Part shown: piece after piece, positions 31,501-36,400 of the stretch
Layout of the letters: each line of letters begins with the position of its first letter
How positions within the stretch are numbered: the stretch's first letter is position 1
Source of the DNA: Chitinophaga oryziterrae
GTDB lineage: Bacteria; Bacteroidota; Bacteroidia; Chitinophagales; Chitinophagaceae
Assembly (NCBI RefSeq): GCF_009758125.1
Contig: NZ_WRXO01000003.1
Span: forward strand, 372,001-436,000
Reading direction: 5' to 3'
Length of the DNA stretch: 64,000 nucleotides
Notes under the pieces: model-generated
Told to the model about the DNA's origin: nothing
The model's database searches: none
The model's input: the letters and a program-made list of their open reading frames with translations, nothing else
Translations under genes and position numbers: made by a program

Positions 31501-33215
31501 AGGCTTTACTGTTTAACTCTCTTGAACTGACGTATAAAGAGCTGGATGAACGTTCCAGTCAGCTGGCCCATTACCTCCGCTATAAAGGTGTTGGAAAAGA
31601 AACACTGGTACCTGTCTGTATAGAACGTTCACTGGAAATGATCATCAGCATTTTGGGTATCTTAAAAGCAGGTGGCGCCTATGTACCTGTTGATCCCGCA
31701 TATCCGTCCGATCGTATCAGTTATATGCTTACGGACATTGATGCACATATAATCGTCAGCAGTAGTGCGTGTATGTCGAAATTAGAGACGAACGCAGATA
31801 TTATCGTAATAGATGAAGACTGGGACAGGATCAGCCATTACCCTGTCACTTCACCTGAAAGCCGCGTAACACCGGATAACCTGGCATATGTAATCTATAC
31901 TTCGGGTTCTACAGGTAAACCGAAAGGTGTAATGATAGAACACAGGGGAGTTGTGAACCTGGCATTGAGCCAGCGTGATGCCCTTCGTTTAAAACCCGGT
32001 ACAAGATCATTACAGTTTGCCTCCTTTGGGTTTGATGCCTCTTGTTATGAAATTTTCAATACACTGTTAAGTGGCGGTGTACTGGTAATCCCCGGCAAAG
32101 AGGACCTTTTATCAGCCGATAGTTTCGCTGCATTGATGGATACACATCAGGTGGAACTGGTAACATTACCTCCTTCTTATCAGCATATCATTAAAGATGT
32201 ATTAGGACCTGTAAAAACAATTGTATCAGCAGGGGAACCACTGAATAAGGAAGATGGAAGATATCTGCAATCTAAAGGCATCCGTCTTATAAATGCTTAT
32301 GGGCCTACAGAAAACACGGTATGTACTACATTAACGGACCAGCCTATACGGGAAGATAATATCGTGGTGATAGGTACACCTATTGCGAATGTGCAGGTAT
32401 ATATACTGGACCGTAATAATAGTGTGTGTCCGGTAGGTGTAATAGGAGAGATGTGCATAGCAGGCCCCGGACTGGCACGTGGTTATCTCAACCGTACGGG
32501 ACTGACCGAAGAGAAATTCATTCCTCATCCTTTTAAACCAGGTAGCCGGATATATCGTACCGGTGATGCTGCCCGCTGGCTTTCCGATGGCAATATTGAA
32601 TATATAGGACGTATAGATGATCAGGTGAAGATCCGCGGTTACAGGGTAGAATTGGGAGAGATCGAAAGTGTGTTACTCGAATGTGAACTGGTAGGAGAGG
32701 CTGTAGTATTGGCAAGGGCAGATGGGGCGGACAACAAACGACTGGTAGGCTATATCGTACCGCAGGGTGATTTTGATAAAGAAGCTATCCTTGCTTATCT
32801 GAAAGAAAAGCTACCGGAATACATGGTGCCTTCTTTACTGATAGAGATGGAAAAATTACCGGTTACAGCCAGTGGAAAAATAGACCGTAAAGCATTGCCT
32901 GATCCTGATACCTTGTTGTTGAAAGGCACTTTCTCAGCCCCCCGTAATGAAACGGAGCAGACGCTGGTGAATATCTGGCAGGAGTTACTGGAAGTAGAAC
33001 AGGTAGGTATTCACGATGATTTCTTTGAATTGGGAGGAGATTCCCTGCTGGCTGTAAGAGTCGTTGCTTATCTGAAAAAGGCACTGACAATAAATCTCTC
33101 GGTAAGTAAGCTGTTTGAATTTAAAACTGTCGCCCAACTGGCCGGATATATAGATGTAATGAATGCAGGTAACACCGTAGAAAGTGATACTGCCTATGAT
33201 GTGTTTGAATTATAA
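13380..33215 (+). CDS. NRPS 2: five modules, C-A-MT-T / C-A-T-E / C-A-T-E / C-A-T / C-A-T
   Basis: A giant synthetase of 6611 residues carrying modules 2-6. I start it at ATG 13380 (MSGFNLSDVV), two codons after a TTG that also opens the frame, because NRPS 4 begins in the same way. Residues 1-60 are a TubC-type docking domain. The modules then read: hydrophobic/aliphatic with embedded methyltransferase (SAM motif VLEIGSGTG at 1053-1061); Thr with epimerase; Ser with epimerase; Asp; aromatic. All five C domains keep HHxxxDG and both E domains keep HHLAxDGVSWRI. There is no release domain, so the chain passes on to NRPS 3 through the C-terminal tail TAYDVFEL. It lies 27 bp after NRPS 1 and 19 bp before NRPS 3. 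Confidence 0.92.
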   Translation: MSGFNLSDVVVLLQQANESGVTISFDDNELLLDIHEDREIDELFLTRLKENKTHLIEYFKKYKPQEQEIIFTDKITAADRNGNERIPLSFSQERLWFIDQLQGSVQYHMRGAFRLTGALDIPALERTFRTIVNRHEILRTVISQEDGLAYQYVQEPDKWQIGATNFEKHKNDLHTYITTLFNIPFDLSQDHMIRAHLIRLADDEHMLVIVIHHIAADGWSLSILLNELVEIYNRQSTDTLAPLEVQYADYARWQRKYLSGAVLEKKLAYWKKKLQGTTLLELPSDVERPLVKSTRGAMITFTINKELTERLRSLSHQQDVTLYITLLAAFKVLLHRYSGTDDICVGGAIAGRMQTEIEKLIGFFVNTLALRSDLSGNPSFTTFLQQVKNTMFDAYEYQEAPFEKVVEMMEGERDISKNPLFQVIFVLQNTPEMPAWRLGEATIVREPVKHITSLFDQFWSLEENADGIKVELEYSVDVFGEAAMQRMTGHFLRLLEDVVKSPAKPICELNILSREEETLLLRTFNDNAVPYPADKTITLLFEEQARRTPDAIALSFGAQQLTYKTLDEQSNRLAHYLKNKGVKEENFVPLFLDRSPELIIAILGILKAGGVYVPIDTEYPKDRIAYMLADTGCTLAITVSEHVSSLNSDIALVLMDQEPLAAMPATAVKSRVTPDAMAYVIYTSGSTGRPKGTMVTHRNVVSLATGGNFVPLGKDDVLLSTGSPSFDATTIEYWGMLLNGGQLVLCPQNNLLDNALLKQEIHNRNITKMWFTASWFNQLVDDDIKIFEGLSAVMAGGEKLSEDHIRKFRKTWPGITVINGYGPTENTTFSLTYPISDIGKTIPIGRPLGNRSAYVLDALLQPVPVGIAGELYVGGAGVSRGYLNQPELTAEKFIPDPYSPGAKLYRTGDKARWLPDGNVEYLGRIDDQVKIRGFRIEPGEIERTLNNLDEVAASAVVVKQLASTEKRLVSYYVPDQKAIRTKEAVLYLQQVETWKELYETAYSKADEITDLDEEFNITGWNDSFTGEAIPAELMGKWLDDITRVILSVSPKNVLEIGSGTGLIYYQLVGHIQKYTGTDFSRVSMAQMRRRIDKAERNYPDTILKLCAAHEVTLSEDEVIDTIVLNSIVQYFPGEQYMTDVLLKCIPLLKGEGQIIIGDVRDLRLLPSFKRRLQLNKLQDRTGIKEFTWQVEQEVLKEEELCFSPAYFYQLASLCPDITHIDIQWKQGDYSNELTLYRYTVVIHVGKQKKLLQPDWQPWELLEDKSGILLQLVEGHDTIALKDVPNPRLWKERLLDQALRSKSVNNVRDIAAYISTPDENTAFVNDILAVAIAKGYHYRLLLDEDPLKINLLLERTPFNGFVEQVYGNFTGTVKTSIPLFPDICALLQKDIRQALSERLPEYMIPADFVALQYLPLTANGKTDRKFLSERDDMLRKSRINYQAPVTTTERQVAIIWQELLGVEGVGVRDNFFESGGHSLLATRVVSAIRKTMNAELTVRDFFIYPTIALLSAYLDQQGKNNVLPPVVTGLRPEYIPLSFSQERLWFIDELEGTLAYHMPLALRIKGALNIYALENALRQIVNRHEVLRTVIREKNGAAYQLVQEKDKWHLHKETTADILSLINTPFDLSKDHMLRAHLLEVAADENILVVVMHHIASDGWSVSIVVKELVELYKAGQLELPVPEIQYADYAVWQRAYLTPDVLKEKLQYWKNKLQGVIPLNLPTDHVRPAVQSRRGNLVSFHVDKILTEQVRQLSRQEGVTMFMTLLTAFKVLLHRYSGQEDICVGTPIAGRMQQEVEGLIGFFVNTLALRSNLGNNPSFTTLLQQVKETTLGAYEHQEVPFEKIVDEVATSRDLSRSPLFQVVFGLQNTPDIPAFDLGDVTLSEEKITHTTAQFDMSFSLLESANGLDVNVEYCKDLFEERTIIRLWSHFEQLLRNVVLSPESRIGILPMLSQDEHNQLLTVFNAATVGYPTDKTIVDLFTTQAARTPDAIAVVLGDISFTYKMLDERSSQLGHYLRSKGVKEDTLVPICIERSLDMIIGILGILKAGGAYVPIDPEYPAERISFMLEDTAADVIVSSSACRSKLKTNRENVTIIALDEDQQILSWYQTTLPETALDPSHLAYVIYTSGSTGKPKGVLIEHRNVVRLFETDTPLYDFNEKDVWTMFHSFCFDFSVWEMYGALFYGGLLVIVPKHIAQDATAFGELLLSEGVTVLNQTPSAFYVLQDYLVERTKEVPVRYVIFGGEALNPGKVQPWLQSYEDCRLINMYGITETTVHVTYQEIAQQHADSRSVIGKSIPTLSLYILDPYGSLSPAGVAGELHVGGAGLARGYLNRPDLSAERFVPNPFDEGRMYKTGDLGRWLPDGTIEYLGRIDDQVKIRGFRIELGEIESVMTKCEHINQAVVLAKADEKGTKRLVGYVVPNGIYDKTAILAYLKDKLPDYMVPALLVELDKLPLTSNGKVDKKSLPDPDASAMLTNEYIAPRNETEEVLAAIWKELLGIERVGVHDNFFELGGDSIITIQVVSRAKRAGYELHPRDLFLHQTIGGLSALLSAQQHQTIAGEQGRLAGSCGLLPIQQWYFEDANEAVSHFNQGALLEIDKRVDAAALSAAITRLINHHDALRFVYHQHGQSWEQIYGINEGELEVIEAPADKIKEYGDACHLKLDITKGKLVHATLLLTPDKEENNRLLLAIHHLAIDGVSWRILLEDLERLLNNEDLGSKSSSYRQWYQALAGYGQLSRLLNQLPYWEEIVKNYVASDDKVITMSDVRRQEIKLNAAQTQLLLQEVPRVYRTEINDVLLTALVQAIAEWNGNTSILIGLEGHGREDIIEGTDTSNTVGWFTNLYPVLLRTDAGMERGNLLKSVKEQLRQIPDKGIGYGVLKYINRVTSLQGNDPWDIVFNYLGQSDNLVNESGFIKKAGELPGSAISKQARVREKLSVNSIIQNGELVFEWGYSSKHYEPAAIAALTALYITQLEALIAHCISQTVASFTPSDFGLGAVISNEELDKFLDAPFRNTQRRPQVAGLYRLSGLQEGLLFHGLYDNQNVAYIEQLSCDLINLQEDALQKSWNYLLKSHSVLRSGFYYDEFSVPVQCVYHDVTLPVSVLDYSDLDAVARQTAIKEYEAADLRRGIDFNEVPLMRITLMKLDGERYRMLWTFHHILFDGWSLSVLMETLLNTYESLAAGQTLQPAAVDNYGDYIRYLGHRDKDRAATYWQQYLREVDEGTLLPFIKSSAERTKGAGIYITTALMLNAAVTAGISHYAQQHRITVNTLMQGTWAYLLSRYTGRRDITYGVTVSGRPEDLPGIEQRVGLYINTLPLYARVEDDSDIAGWLQEIQAGQLQSREYQYSSLDVIQRSTGVFGDLFDSLLVFENYPVSKAINAQSWRLQIENVSVHEQTNYPLDIIIEAAEEISIRFNYNSAILPGIYVEEIAAQFEQVVLQIIEKKTIRDIEWLTSREKEQLLEEFNDTTVSFPQGLTLVDIFTKQARLTPEALAVVFEDIFLTYRQLDERSNQLAHYLQNKGVTTGTLVPVCVERSPGMMIGILGILKAGGAYVPVDPAYPQDRINYMLADTAASVIISNSESAPQTSTLIIRLDTEADIISTYPVTALNTVLTPDDIAYVIYTSGSTGQPKGVINAHAGVINRLLWGQEYFHLGSDDAVLQKTTFSFDVSVWELFWPLITGARLVFALPEGQKDADYLKKTIERYGITTIHFVPSMLNVFLENINAGDGLTLKRIICSGEALKPQQAIACREKLPHTALYNLYGPTEAAIEVSYWHLSADIKTVEIVPIGKPVANTQLYILDKSGHLLPPGVPGELHIAGAQVAKGYLNNDALTAEKFVYDPFSGARMYKTGDLCRWLPDGNIEYLGRTDDQVKIRGYRVELGEIESALLECTLVSAAAVMVKADANGNKRLVGYVVPVGNFDKNAILNHLKNRLPEYMVPALLTELSVMPLTGSGKVNRKALPDPDATSLLISTYAAPRNETEKILADIWQELLGIQRVGIYDNFFELGGDSIITIQVVSRARRFGLALQPKDLFTYQTIAGLSSSRKRDAISGEQGMLTGNSGLLPIQQWYFETAGATVPHFNQSVLLGIDKQVDEDTLSFAITQLLNYHDALRFTFIRSWEQSYGTYEGQLDVEDLQSIPPDLLADKIAACSNRYQGSLDIEKGILVRAVLLLTPTAETHNRLLIVIHHLAVDGVSWRILLEDLELLLKGNILQTPKSSSYRQWYQALADYGQTRRLQEQLPYWEQVVQHYTPLSTDHTFSDKVTISDMRHLEVRLNAKQTQRLLQEISGVYHTEINDVLLSALALTLSGFNGTAGIVIGLEGHGREDIADNIDTSRTVGWFTNLYPVFLEVAGKQDGSLLKSVKEQLRKVTDKGIGYGVLKYINKVPALQHNTPWDIIFNYLGQSDNVVNRESYLSIAAESSGTAVAPDLTVKEKLAVDSLVQGGELVIQWKYSSKHYDAASVEKLAAAYLSHLESLISHCASQSDSFFTPADYGLGQEISIEELDGFLDTPFRGVPRRSQIDGLYRLSGLQEGMLFHGLYDREGGTYIEQFVCELMQLQVDTFIQSWEQLLRCYSILRTGFYYDEFSIPVQCVYRNVEMPVTILDYRGMSEDEQANAFAAFKAEDLRHGFDFSEAPLMRLTLVRLQEDDYKMLWTSHHILLDGWSLPVMVDRLLNTYELLATGKPLAAITEDRFEDYIRYQERRDKEQVASYWKNYLEGINEGSLLPFIGTAVSRTKGGGAYRKKTVLIDRTATSRLSAYAQRHHITTSTLMEGVWAYLLYRYTGRQDVTYGITVSGRPDDLERVEQRVGLYINTLPLHTKVEEGKRITAWLQELQTGQLESREYQYAGLNDIQQWSGVQGDLFDSSITFQNYPVNEVLSAREWLLQIKNVDVNPHTNYPLTIIISISAETSLLFSYNSVLLDEVYIEKIAAHFRQVLEEITTHESGTIGAIELLTPVEKEGLLRATSVTSPQETTITDLFEAQVLRVPTATAVVYEEGSLSYQELEERANQLAHHLRRKGVEAGTLVPICMERSLDMLAGIMGILKAGCAYVPIEPDFPSERINYMLSDTGAKVVVSSCADKLPGNIEVITMDDIYMEPVSRLPRKYIADQLVYVIYTSGSTGNPKGVMVTHDNLSDYVAGLSSTLPIKECASFGLLSSIATDLGNTVIYASLATGGALHVFSKAAINDAEEIDRYLSRHPVDCVKIVPSHWKALSCFLPEKLLIFGGEALDGRVIDTIRSSGSGCMVVNHYGPTETTIGKLLHIVDKNAVYEQNVPIGKPFSNTVTYVLSPSGKLCPVGVPGELYIGGTGVAAGYLNNEGLTAAKFVANPFGAGILYRTGDQVKYLPDGNMLFLGRIDDQVKIRGYRVELGEIESVLSKCPLIHQAVVVAKADGDGNKRLIGYILPSGEFDSEGIQAYLKASLPDHMHPSLLIVLDQFPLMANGKVDKKSLPDPETRVNEGAGYTAPRTITEEKLSHIWSTLLEVDRISVHDDFFALGGHSLLAIRLISAIRKELSVEVSIGDVFDYPTIAQLSAQLQHHSVATDVPAVIRRTRPAHIPLSFSQERLWFIDQMEGSVHYHVPTVLRLKGILDKDALSYAIQTIVNRHEVLRTVIEQEDGQAYQRVNAAGKWELDIIDKVQYRKSKAALQDGIADLISKPFDLYKDHMLRVHLIVLGKEEYVLVVTLHHIASDGWSTVIMVRELIALYAAYTENRAPQLPVLDIQYADYAIWQRAYLSGVKLEEELSYWKDKLSDVAALQLPTDYIRPAVQSTKGARTWFSLDKGLYDEVQALSQQQGTTVFMTLLAAFKVLLYRYSGQDDICVGSPIAGRTQQETEGMIGLFINTLALRSDLSNNPSFTTLLQQVKQTMLGAYEHQEVPFEKIVDAVVKDRDVSRTPLFQVAFVLQNAPEVPRLKLGNLQFSHEEVAYTTTKVDLNFTFEETSAGLSGCVEYSVDLFREETIRRMTTHFEQLLRAIFKSPALPIGTLPLLSAAEQHQLLYNFNDSATDYPTDKTIPDQLAIQVKQQPSAKALLFNSLELTYKELDERSSQLAHYLRYKGVGKETLVPVCIERSLEMIISILGILKAGGAYVPVDPAYPSDRISYMLTDIDAHIIVSSSACMSKLETNADIIVIDEDWDRISHYPVTSPESRVTPDNLAYVIYTSGSTGKPKGVMIEHRGVVNLALSQRDALRLKPGTRSLQFASFGFDASCYEIFNTLLSGGVLVIPGKEDLLSADSFAALMDTHQVELVTLPPSYQHIIKDVLGPVKTIVSAGEPLNKEDGRYLQSKGIRLINAYGPTENTVCTTLTDQPIREDNIVVIGTPIANVQVYILDRNNSVCPVGVIGEMCIAGPGLARGYLNRTGLTEEKFIPHPFKPGSRIYRTGDAARWLSDGNIEYIGRIDDQVKIRGYRVELGEIESVLLECELVGEAVVLARADGADNKRLVGYIVPQGDFDKEAILAYLKEKLPEYMVPSLLIEMEKLPVTASGKIDRKALPDPDTLLLKGTFSAPRNETEQTLVNIWQELLEVEQVGIHDDFFELGGDSLLAVRVVAYLKKALTINLSVSKLFEFKTVAQLAGYIDVMNAGNTVESDTAYDVFEL
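13630..17930 (+). other. Module 2: C(LCL) - A - N-methyltransferase - T
   Basis: The A-domain code reads D A I W M G G T F, close to the Val-type DAFWIGGTFK, so an aliphatic or other hydrophobic residue is expected. A methyltransferase of about 350 residues is inserted late in the A domain (about 16330-17400), between the VKIRGFRIEPGE core and the NGKTDRK end of the A domain. Its SAM-binding motif VLEIGSGTG lies at 16536-16562. Such embedded domains N-methylate the bound amino acid. The T-domain serine is at 17808-17810 in GGHS, and no epimerase follows. Confidence 0.75.
17960..22350 (+). other. Module 3: C(LCL) - A(Thr) - T - E, adds D-Thr
   Basis: The A code is D F W N I G M V H, identical at all nine readable positions to the classic Thr code DFWNIGMVHK. 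The T domain has the GGDSI form typical before an epimerase. The E domain follows, with LLPIQQWYFE and HHLAIDGVSWRI. D-Thr or D-allo-Thr is therefore expected. Confidence 0.85.
22380..26870 (+). other. Module 4: C(DCL) - A(Ser) - T - E, adds D-Ser
   Basis: The A code is D V W H I S L I E, the Ser code (DVWHxSLIDK) apart from Glu for Asp at the ninth position. The C domain opens with the DCL-type RRPQVAGLYRLSGLQEGLLF and has HHILFDG, fitting a D-residue donor. The T domain is GGDSI and is followed by an E domain with HHLAVDGVSWRI. Confidence 0.8.
26900..30025 (+). other. Module 5: C(DCL) - A(Asp) - T, adds Asp
   Basis: The A code is D L T K I G H I G, the Asp code of surfactin and bacitracin synthetases (DLTKVGHIGK) with Ile for Val at the fifth position. 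The C domain is DCL-type with HHILLDG. The T domain is GGHSLL and no epimerase follows, so L-Asp is expected. Its A-T region is almost identical in DNA to that of module 12. Confidence 0.85.
28091..30010 (+). repeat. Near-identical 1.92-kb tract, copy 1 (module 5, end of C through A and T)
   Basis: This tract aligns without gaps to 54771-56690 at a constant offset of 26680. I count about 50 mismatches by eye, roughly 97% identity. Flanking C-domain DNA on both sides is clearly more divergent. It marks a recent duplication or gene conversion between the Asp modules 5 and 12. Confidence 0.9.
30060..33160 (+). other. Module 6: C(LCL) - A(aromatic) - T
   Basis: The A code is D A Y T V A A V C, in the aromatic group with Phe (DAWTVAAVCK) and Tyr (DASTVAAVCK), but with Tyr at the third position, so Phe and Tyr cannot be separated. 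It could be the substrate of the CmlA-like oxygenase, whose known relatives act on aromatic residues. The T domain is GGDSLL and no epimerase follows. Confidence 0.65.
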
Positions 33216-33234
33216 AAAATTTTAAAAAGAGTAT

Positions 33235-33440
33235 ATGATAGATGTCAATCTTAATAAGGCAGTTGAGGTAGTTGGTAAAGCCAGAAAAAAAGGAGTGATA
33301 CTTTTTTGGGATGATGAAAAGATCAAGTTCAAAACACGGAAGAATGAAGGGATCGAACCTGAATTACTGGAGGAAATTAAAAAGTACCGGGATGAGATAA
33401 AAACACTTTTAAATAATAATGAGTTTTTAAGCAGGGAAGA
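33235..33440 (+). other. TubC-type N-terminal docking domain of NRPS 3
   Basis: MIDVNLNKAVEVVGKARKKG followed by ILFWDDEKIKFKT has the docking-domain pattern. It is more basic and clearly different from the equivalent domains of NRPS 2 and 4, as expected if it recognises the different tail TAYDVFEL of NRPS 2. Confidence 0.65.
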
Positions 33441-36400
33441 TATACACGAAAAAATCCTGCCTGCCAGCCGGGATAGTATAATACCATTGTCGTCCAGTCA
33501 GGAACGTTTATGGTTTATTGATCAGATGGAAGGCAGCGTGAAATATCATATTCCTGTTGTATTAAAAATGAAAGGTGCGCTGAACAGGGATGCATTGGCT
33601 TATGCATTACAGCAGATAGTCAACCGCCACGAAGTATTACGGACAGTGATAGAAGAAACGAGAGGCGTGGCAAGGCAGCGTGTGGGAGAGAAGGACTGCT
33701 GGCAACTGGATGTCATTATTCATGATCATCCGCAGGAAGGGCTGATTCAATCATTGATCGACGCCCCGTTTGATCTCTCCGCAGATCATATGTTGCGGGC
33801 AAGCCTGATCGTACAGGGCAATGAAGAATATGTACTGGTGGTAACAATGCACCATATTGCTGCGGACGGATGGTCTACTGGTATCATCGTGCGTGAGCTG
33901 ACTGCATTGTACAGCGCCCGCGTACAAGGGCACAGTCCTCAGTTGCCGGTGCTGGAAATACAGTATGCAGACTATGCAGTCTGGCAACGGAAGTATTTGT
34001 CAGGAAAAGTACTGGAAGAACAGTTGCAATACTGGAATGATAAGTTGTCTGATACTGCAGCGCTGGAACTACCATTGGACCATCCGCGTCCTGTTATACA
34101 AAGCACACGCGGTGCCATTGCTTCGTTCCGTCTCGACCGCCGGTTATCTGATCAGTTGAAAGCACTTTCACTACAGCAGGGGACTACCTTGTTTATGACA
34201 CTGCTGGCTGTGTTTAAGGTCCTGCTATACCGCTATACCGGACAGGAAGATATCTGTGTGGGTACCCCGGTTGCCGGAAGAACAAGAAAAGAGGTTGATC
34301 AGTTGATCGGGTTCTTTATCAATACACTGGCCTTACGCAGCGATCTTAGTCAGCAACCTTCATTTGCCGGCTTATTGCAACAGGTAAAGAAAACTACGCT
34401 GGAAGCTTATGATCACCAGGAATTGCCCTTTGAAAAGGTGGTGGAGACAGTAGTAAAAGAGAGGGACCTTAGCCGCAATCCATTATTCCAGGTCATGTTC
34501 GTGTTACAGAACACGCCGGGTTCTCCTGACCTGGAACTGAATGGGGTTACCTTCTCTCATATCGATACAGGTCATACGACTGCCAAATTCGACCTCACCT
34601 GTTCGATGGAAGAAAGCAGCACCGGCATTACCGGCCGGATGGAGTATTGCACTGATCTTTTCAGCGCAGCTACTATCAACCGGATGATACAGCACTTTGA
34701 ACAGTTACTGCAGTCTGTTGTAAAAACACCCGCAGCAAAGATCAGTGCTTTATCTATGCTTACTGCAGAAGAAGCAACGCTGGTTATAAAAACATTCAAT
34801 GATACATCGGTCGCTTATCCTGCAAACAAATCAATCATCGCATTATTTACAGAACAGGTGAATGCCCATCCGGAAGCAATAGCCGTACGTTTTGGTGAGG
34901 ATACGCTTACTTATGCAGCACTGCATGAAAGCTCTTCTCAACTGGCGCATTATCTGCAAAGTAAGGGGGTGGGGAATGAAAGTCTCGTGCCTCTTTGCAT
35001 GGAACGTTCCCTGGAAATGATGACAGGTATACTGGCCATCCTCAAAGCAGGCGGCGCTTATGTACCACTGGACCCGGCTTACCCGGAGGAACGTATCAGC
35101 TTTATGCTGGCAGAATGTAACAGTGATTTGTTGCTGACTACCACTTCGTACAGAGACCGGTTCATTAACAGGCAACTGATATTCCTTGATCAGTTACCCG
35201 CCCTGTTATCCGGCCAGCCCGTTGATGAGATCCCTGTGCAGCAGAAGGCTGACGACCTGGCATATGTGATCTATACTTCGGGCTCTACCGGTAAACCCAA
35301 AGGGGTGATGGTGACCCATCGCAATGTTGTAAGTCTGGCTACCGGCGGCGATTTCGTGTCCCTGAACAGGGAAGATATATTGTTATCTACAGGTTCCCTT
35401 TCCTTTGATGCAACTACTATTGAATATTGGGGGATGTTATTGAACGGTGGTCAACTGATTCTTTGCCCACAGCATCATTTACTCGATAACATCCTGTTGA
35501 AGCAGGAAATTTCGAAATGGCAGGTAACAAAGATGTGGTTTACTTCCAGTTGGTTCAATCAACTGGTAGATGATGATATCACCTTGTTTGAAGGCTTGAC
35601 CGCCGTAATGGTAGGTGGTGAGAAATTATCAGAAGAACATATCCGCCGATTCCGGAATGCATGGCCGGAAGTCGCTGTAATAAATGGTTATGGCCCTACG
35701 GAGAATACCACGTTTTCGCTTACTTATCTCATTAAAGATATTGGCAGAAGTATCCCTATCGGTCGTCCTTTGGGAAATCGTACTGCATACGTGCTGGACA
35801 CCATGCAAAATCCGGTACCTGTAGGTATTGCGGGAGAACTGTATGTGGGCGGGGCAGGAGTGTCCCGTGGATATCTTAATCAGCCGGAGCTGACAGCCGG
35901 AAAATTCATACCTGATCCTTATGCACCGGGTGAAAAATTATACAGGACAGGAGACCGGGCCAGGTGGCTGCCGGATGGTAATGTGGAGTACCTTGGCCGT
36001 ATTGATGACCAGGTAAAGATCCGTGGTTACAGGATAGAGCCGGGAGAAATAGAAAGTGTACTGCTGGGTTGTGAACTGGTTACACAGGCTGTTGTGATTG
36101 CGCAAAAGGTGAGTAAAGGTCATAACAGGCTGATAGGGTACATAGTCCCCAATGGTGTTTTTAACAGAGAAGGCATTGTTACTTATCTGAGAGCGCAATT
36201 ACCGGAATATATGGTTCCGGCATTGCTGATCGAAATGGAAAAACTACCTGTAACAACAAATGGGAAAATTGATAAGAAAGCTTTGCCTGAACCGGAAGAA
36301 ATGGCTTTGCAGACGAATGAATTCATCGCGCCACGTAACAGGACAGAGCAGACCATCGCAGATATCTGGAAGGAATTGCTGGGTATAGAACGTATAGGTA